This document shows, piece by piece, positions 33,582-37,388 of a stretch of 37,388 bases of DNA. Position 1 is the first letter of the stretch. The number at the start of each line of letters is the position of its first letter. A program made the position numbers and the translations under genes. The stretch is from an uncultured Acetatifactor sp. (GTDB taxonomy: Bacteria > Bacillota > Clostridia > Lachnospirales > Lachnospiraceae), in the NCBI GenBank assembly GCA_949840935.1, contig CATKXX010000029.1:1-37388 (forward strand), read 5' to 3'. Under the pieces are notes generated by a model. The model was not told the DNA's origin, did not search any database, and worked only from the letters and a program-made list of their open reading frames with translations.

Positions 33582-33610
33582 ATGACAAACAGGGAAAAAA
33601 ATGCTATAAT
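33582..33610 (+). promoter_or_regulatory. Promoter of the phosphoesterase-lipoprotein-HD operon
   Basis: The -35 box ATGACA (33582-33587, five of six) and a perfect -10 TATAAT (33605-33610) are 17 bases apart. The leader to ATG 33765 is about 150 nt, with no recognised element. Confidence 0.68.
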
Positions 33611-33764
33611 TCAGACGGTGGCATCGTGGACGGACGGTGCTGTGTGTCGGTGGTATGTTCTCAGCACAGACGAAAGCAGCGCGAAGGCCCATACGCAGTG
33701 GCAGCGTGAACAGCAAGTGATGACCACTCAAGAATCAGTGCATTGCCATAGAAGGAGGCAGGGG

Positions 33765-34517
33765 ATGGAAACGCATCGGATTGCCGTGATATCAGATACC
33801 CACGGGCTTCTGCGCCCGGAATGCCTGGATGTATTGGAGGGCTGTGAAGCAATCCTGCACGCCGGGGATGTGGGGAAGCCGGAAGTCCTTTCTTCTCTCC
33901 GGCAGATTGCCAGGGTGTACGCAGTGCGGGGAAATGTGGACGGGGATTGGGCTGAGGAGCTTCCCCGGGAGCTGGAAGCGGAGATCTGTGGATTCAAAAT
34001 ATATATGGTACACAACAGAAAGCAGGCCAGAGCCGGGCTGGGGGATGTGGATATAGCGGTTTACGGCCATTCCCATAAATATGAGGAGAAAAGGGAGGGG
34101 CAGATCCTGCATCTGAATCCCGGAAGCTGCGGGCCAAAGCGGTTTCGGCTTCCTGTCACCATGGCGGTGTTGACCCTGTACCCGGAGGGGCGTTGTGTGG
34201 AAAAAGAGTCTTTCCGGGAACGCCCCTGGCGCCAGGTTCATCTGTACCCGGAGGGGCGCTGTGTGGAAGTGGAGCGCGTGGACTGCCTGCCCGAATCCAC
34301 AGGGAGTGCAGGCAGTTCTCCTTTTCCGGGAAAGAGTATGGATCGGCTGATCCGCAGGGTCATAAGGGAAATGGAGGCCGGAAAAGGGGTGCCGGAAATT
34401 GCGGCAAGAGTCCATGGGGAGGAAGCTCTGGTGGAGCAGATCTGCCGGATTTATGCTACGCACCCCGGCGTGGATGTAGACGGTATACTGAACCGCATGG
34501 AAATCTGGGACAGGTAG
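33765..34517 (+). CDS. YfcE-like metallophosphoesterase with C-terminal extension
   Basis: A 250-residue protein; ATG 33765 follows AAGGAGGCAGGGG. The catalytic core (residues 1-137) has all metal motifs of the YfcE/MJ0936 family: D11-x-H13 (SDTHG), GDVG (D35), GNVDGD (N57), H83 and GHSH (H102, H104). The substrate is unknown. Residues 139-170 contain a duplicated LYPEGRCVE unit, a 66-bp in-frame tandem duplication at DNA level. The last 55 residues (RLIRRVIREMEAGKGVPEIA, QICRIYATHPGVDVDGIL) look like a helix-turn-helix, an addition absent from short family members. First gene of an operon with the lipoprotein and HD genes. Confidence 0.88.
   Translation: METHRIAVISDTHGLLRPECLDVLEGCEAILHAGDVGKPEVLSSLRQIARVYAVRGNVDGDWAEELPRELEAEICGFKIYMVHNRKQARAGLGDVDIAVYGHSHKYEEKREGQILHLNPGSCGPKRFRLPVTMAVLTLYPEGRCVEKESFRERPWRQVHLYPEGRCVEVERVDCLPESTGSAGSSPFPGKSMDRLIRRVIREMEAGKGVPEIAARVHGEEALVEQICRIYATHPGVDVDGILNRMEIWDR
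34176..34268 (+). repeat. In-frame tandem duplication, 66-bp period
   Basis: The 27-base segment at 34176-34202 recurs at 34242-34268 with a single mismatch (T/C). The period is 66 bases, so the reading frame is kept and LYPEGRCVE appears twice. The intervening sequence is not itself repeated. Confidence 0.85.
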
Positions 34518-34550
34518 GACGGTGTGGCAGGAGACGTGGAACGGGATTGG

Positions 34551-36536
34551 ATGTGGAGGAAAGTGAAGAAGGGATTACGATTTGTAATATATCCTGCGCT
34601 GCTTACAGTGCTGCTGGCAGGCTTGCCGGGCTGTGCCGCAGAAACCTCACCGCAGGGAACCGTGGAAGCCGGGGGGACAGCGGAGGAAGCCCTGGACCCG
34701 GGAGAAAATGGTGGGATGCCGAAGGATTCAGAGCCGGAGGGGAACCGTGGAACGCCGGAGGATTCGGAGTCGGCAGGAAGCCAGGCTGTGCCGGAGGTTT
34801 CGCCGGGGGCGCCGGAAGCTTTTGGAAAGGAAGGCATTTGGGGAACAGGGAGAAACCGGATGACAGGCGAGGCTCCGAAGGGGGAGAAGCCTTTGGTTGT
34901 CCCGCTTGTTGCCACTGACCACAGGATGGACGGTGCCGTAGTGAGGGAGTATGCGGACAGGGAGGCATTCCTGCGGGAATACGGCTTTGACGGACAGGAG
35001 CCATTTTTCGCATATTCGGATGAGGATGGTCAAATCCTGTTGGAGCTGTATTATGATAAGGCAACTCTCGTCGGCTGCGGCCTGTTGTACCCTTCTGATC
35101 CGGACTGGCCGCCGGAGGGTTTTCTTTTTAACGGCTCCGGGAATTATCGCTATTACAGGGATTTCATGCCGGCAGGAGAGGCGGGGAAGGATCCTTATTC
35201 CTTTCTTTCCTTTGACGGCAGCGATGGAAAGAGCGAAGTGAAGGATTATGAGGAGTCTGTCCTGTACCGGGAGGACGGCCGTCCTCTGCATTTTGATTCC
35301 CGGGGAGAGGCTGACAGCCTGTCAGAAAACGAGACACAGACGATTCTGGGAATGGACTGGTATTACCGGGAGGATGGAACCCTGCGGGAGAAATCGTATC
35401 ATCATAATGACCTGATATTTGGATCCTGGTATTCTTCCAGGCAGAGCTGTTATGATGAGAGGGAGAGGCTTGTCCGTGAGCACTGCTATGTGACCTATGG
35501 AAGCGTGGACTATTACTACATTTATGAAGGGGAAGGCTCTGTCCCGGAGTACTGCCTGATCATCGATCATAACCTCAATCTGCTGTGTGCGGAGCTGCTG
35601 GAATATCATGAACCGGAGGGGGAGCTGTATTACGGAGAGATTGGCCCCACGCTGGCCGGGGAGGCGGAGGGAGACTACGCGGCGGCAGCCCTGGAAGCGG
35701 CGGAAAGGGCAGGAAAGGATTACGTCGGACGCACTACTCATACTTATGCCGCCGACTTTGACGGTGATTCCAGGGAGGAGGCTTTCGTCATCATCGGATC
35801 GGTGGCGGACAACGAATACGAACATGTCATATATGGCGACTGCTGGTTTGTGGACAGCAGCCTGGAAGCTTCCCTGTGTGTAGACAGAGCCTGCGCATTC
35901 TTTCTGTATCAATACTTTATCTGGCAGGACGGGAAGGCTTATCTGATCCTGCGGTATACCATCGGATTCCCCGTCCAGGCAGAAATCTACACGGTGAGGG
36001 ACAATGAGCCGGTGGAAATATCGGGCTCCTATGCGGATAAATATGTTGACAGTCAGGGGCATGTGATCTTGGTGGAAAATGCTTACGACGGGAATTGTAC
36101 GCGGACGAATGTGGGCACGGAAGAAGGCGGGGACGACTGGAAGTATCTGTGGTCAGGGCATTCCTGGAAGCCTTATACTTTTATTTTCGACCATGGACAG
36201 CTGTATGAGGTTCCTGCCAGGGAGGTAAGCAGGGAGGAGGTGGAGCGGATTGCCCCGCTTCCCGCCGCCTTTGATGAGATGAAGCCGGGGAGTGTAAAAC
36301 AGTATATTCTGCGCGACAACGGGGATCTGAATATCAATATGGCGACGGAGGCAGACTGGGGAGAGTGGGAAAAGGATTTTTATTTTTCCTATATTACATA
36401 CAGGCTGAACGAGGATGGAGAGTGGGAATATGTGGAGGAGCAGATGGGATATTACCTGATCCAGTTCATGGGGGAGAGCCGCTGGGACTATCTTGACGAG
36501 GTGTACCGCTCCGGCGCCCCGGGTTCCGGCCTGTGA
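34551..36536 (+). CDS. Large lipoprotein with FG-GAP-like motif, unknown function
   Basis: A protein of about 661 residues. ATG 34551 (MWRKVKKG) gives a clean lipoprotein signal: basic start, hydrophobic stretch and lipobox LPGC near residue 24. A GTG start at 34524 is possible, and neither has a good ribosome site. After the cysteine come about 85 residues of Gly/Pro/Glu-rich linker with short repeats (GTPEDSE-like). The rest is a Tyr/Asp/Glu-rich extracellular region with YYREDG-type units and one FG-GAP-like calcium motif, ADFDGDSREEAFVIIG, near residue 400. Anchored to the outer face of the membrane. No family recognised. It lies 33 bases after the phosphoesterase gene and 41 bases before the HD gene. 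Confidence 0.8.
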   Translation: MWRKVKKGLRFVIYPALLTVLLAGLPGCAAETSPQGTVEAGGTAEEALDPGENGGMPKDSEPEGNRGTPEDSESAGSQAVPEVSPGAPEAFGKEGIWGTGRNRMTGEAPKGEKPLVVPLVATDHRMDGAVVREYADREAFLREYGFDGQEPFFAYSDEDGQILLELYYDKATLVGCGLLYPSDPDWPPEGFLFNGSGNYRYYRDFMPAGEAGKDPYSFLSFDGSDGKSEVKDYEESVLYREDGRPLHFDSRGEADSLSENETQTILGMDWYYREDGTLREKSYHHNDLIFGSWYSSRQSCYDERERLVREHCYVTYGSVDYYYIYEGEGSVPEYCLIIDHNLNLLCAELLEYHEPEGELYYGEIGPTLAGEAEGDYAAAALEAAERAGKDYVGRTTHTYAADFDGDSREEAFVIIGSVADNEYEHVIYGDCWFVDSSLEASLCVDRACAFFLYQYFIWQDGKAYLILRYTIGFPVQAEIYTVRDNEPVEISGSYADKYVDSQGHVILVENAYDGNCTRTNVGTEEGGDDWKYLWSGHSWKPYTFIFDHGQLYEVPAREVSREEVERIAPLPAAFDEMKPGSVKQYILRDNGDLNINMATEADWGEWEKDFYFSYITYRLNEDGEWEYVEEQMGYYLIQFMGESRWDYLDEVYRSGAPGSGL

Positions 36537-36577
36537 AAGGAAATAAACAGGACTTTCCGTTGCAAAGGAGGATTGAA

Positions 36578-37183
36578 ATGTTAAGACCAAAGGAAGCTGA
36601 CCGGGAATTGGAGCTTGCAGTACGGCTGAATCCCGGCCCCTGGGAGAAACACAGTATCTCCGTGGCCCAAAATGCCAGGCTGATAGCGGAGAAAACGGGA
36701 AGCATGGACTGCGACAGGGCGTATGTCTCGGGGCTGATGCATGATATAGGCCGCAGGGCCGGCATCAGGGGAATACTGCATCTATTTGACGGCTATGATT
36801 ATATGATGGGTATGGGACAGGAGGAGATTGCGCGGATCTGTCTGACCCACTCTTTTCCATTAAAAGATGTGAATACTTTTTTTGGAAAATATGACTGTAC
36901 CTTGGAGCAGAAGGATTTCCTGCAGCAATTCCTGGAGAGCAGGGAGTACGACGATTACGATCTCCTGATTCAGTTGTGCGACGCTATTTCCCTGCCAAAC
37001 GGGGCATGTATTATGGAAAAGCGTCTGGTGGATGTGGCGCTGAGACACGGCCTGCCGGATTTCACCCTGGATAAATGGAGGGCATTCATGGAGACGAAAA
37101 AGCATTTTGACAGGCTGTGCGGCTGTAATATTTATACACTTCTGCCGAATGTCATGGATAATTCATTTGCGGATCTGATATGA
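36578..37183 (+). CDS. HD-domain phosphohydrolase
   Basis: A 201-residue cytoplasmic protein; ATG 36578 follows AAAGGAGGATTG, and the frame upstream to 36533 overlaps the lipoprotein stop. The metal site of the HD superfamily is complete: H25 (KHSISVAQNA), H55-D56 (LMHDIGR), H91 (THSF) and D135 (LCDAIS). Such single-domain HD proteins hydrolyse nucleotides or other phosphoesters; the substrate is not predictable. Last gene of the phosphoesterase-lipoprotein operon, followed by a strong terminator. Confidence 0.9.
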   Translation: MLRPKEADRELELAVRLNPGPWEKHSISVAQNARLIAEKTGSMDCDRAYVSGLMHDIGRRAGIRGILHLFDGYDYMMGMGQEEIARICLTHSFPLKDVNTFFGKYDCTLEQKDFLQQFLESREYDDYDLLIQLCDAISLPNGACIMEKRLVDVALRHGLPDFTLDKWRAFMETKKHFDRLCGCNIYTLLPNVMDNSFADLI

Positions 37184-37212
37184 GCCTGGAAATAGAAACT
37201 CTTAGAGGTACA

Positions 37213-37225
37213 TTTTTCAAACACG
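37213..37225. repeat. Copy of the palindromic-element end motif
   Basis: TTTTTCAAACACG matches the end sequence of the element at 4738-4894 (complement CGTGTTTGAAAAA). The flanking sequence here does not show the rest of that element, so this may be a remnant, one end of a degraded copy, or chance. Confidence 0.35.
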
Positions 37226-37276
37226 TTTCAGGATTCTTAGGAATATAGACGCAAATTGAGCGATAAGTTTTAGAAT

Positions 37277-37321
37277 GAAATTCGACAAGAGGTTTTAAAC
37301 CTCTGCCGAATTTCTTTTTTT
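37277..37321 (+). terminator. Terminator of the phosphoesterase-lipoprotein-HD operon
   Basis: GAAATTCG (37277-37284) pairs with CGAATTTC (37307-37314), and the inner AGAGGTTT (37288-37295) pairs with AAACCTCT (37297-37304). A run of seven T follows. A long two-part stem with a clear T-tract. Confidence 0.88.
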
Positions 37322-37345
37322 ATTGAAATAGCAGAGAAAAAGGAG

Positions 37346-37386
37346 AGCGTGCAGAGTGTAGAAACTCTGACACGCTTATTTTTTTA
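37346..37386 (+). terminator. Second terminator at the right edge
   Basis: AGCGTG and CAGAGT (37346-37357) pair with ACTCTG (37364-37369) and CACGCT (37371-37376) around a six-base loop, with one bulged A, followed by TATTTTTTT. It lies 25 bases after the previous terminator. It may back that one up or, read the other way, end a gene beyond the window. Confidence 0.75.
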
Positions 37387-37388
37387 CA

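Noticed and set aside
1..37388. Prophage, insertion sequence or conjugative element
   Set aside because: No transposase, integrase, phage structural or transfer gene was found, and gene density and codon use are even across the window.

Overview
The window looks like chromosome of a gut-type Lachnospiraceae (class Clostridia). The clues are strong Shine-Dalgarno sequences, a ptb-buk butyrate pair, a KtrAB potassium system, a ComFB-family protein, hemerythrin proteins linked to chemotaxis, and pectin-degrading enzymes without signal peptides. The family assignment is inferred from gene content; no rRNA or tRNA gene is visible.

Layout. 1-2474: the end of an unknown gene, a zinc-ribbon membrane protein, a ComFB-family protein and a tandem hemerythrin protein. 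2622-3947: a divergent GH28 enzyme. 3997-10975: a TetR regulator divergent from an operon of an MMPL/RND-type transporter and a large GLUG-repeat surface protein; the intergenic region holds a near-palindromic element of about 157 bp. 11145-13161: ptb-buk. 13339-15382: ktrB-ktrA. 15443-16291: an AraC-type regulator. 16510-26058: the galacturonate/pectin locus. lacI-uxaC runs leftward, and uxaB-uxaA, a small unknown protein, a canonical GH28, a YcxB-like protein and a sugar isomerase run rightward. Both directions start from a control region with two similar operators. 26463-30458: a LysM protein, a HerA/DUF853-type ATPase with a small internally duplicated partner, and a phosphoesterase. 30497-32371: a sigma-28-like promoter with a structured leader, an unknown protein and a hemerythrin-CheX fusion. 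32404-33444: an intracellular pectin methylesterase (leftward). 33582-37321: an operon of a YfcE-like phosphoesterase, a lipoprotein and an HD-domain protein, closed by two terminators.

How it fits together. Imported oligogalacturonides would be demethylated by the cytoplasmic CE8 enzyme and cut by the cytoplasmic GH28. Galacturonate is then converted by UxaC (to tagaturonate), UxaB (to altronate) and UxaA (to 2-keto-3-deoxygluconate). The KDG kinase, the aldolase and the sugar transporter are not in this window. Ptb-Buk would make butyrate and ATP from butyryl-CoA. Separately, the ComFB, tandem hemerythrin and hemerythrin-CheX genes and the sigma-28-like promoter suggest that oxygen or redox sensing tied to motility is partly encoded here.

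The most unusual items are the sigma-28-like unit with the hemerythrin-CheX fusion, the TetR/MMPL/GLUG operon, the ATPase with its duplicated helical partner, the structured uxaB leader and the palindromic element upstream of tetR.
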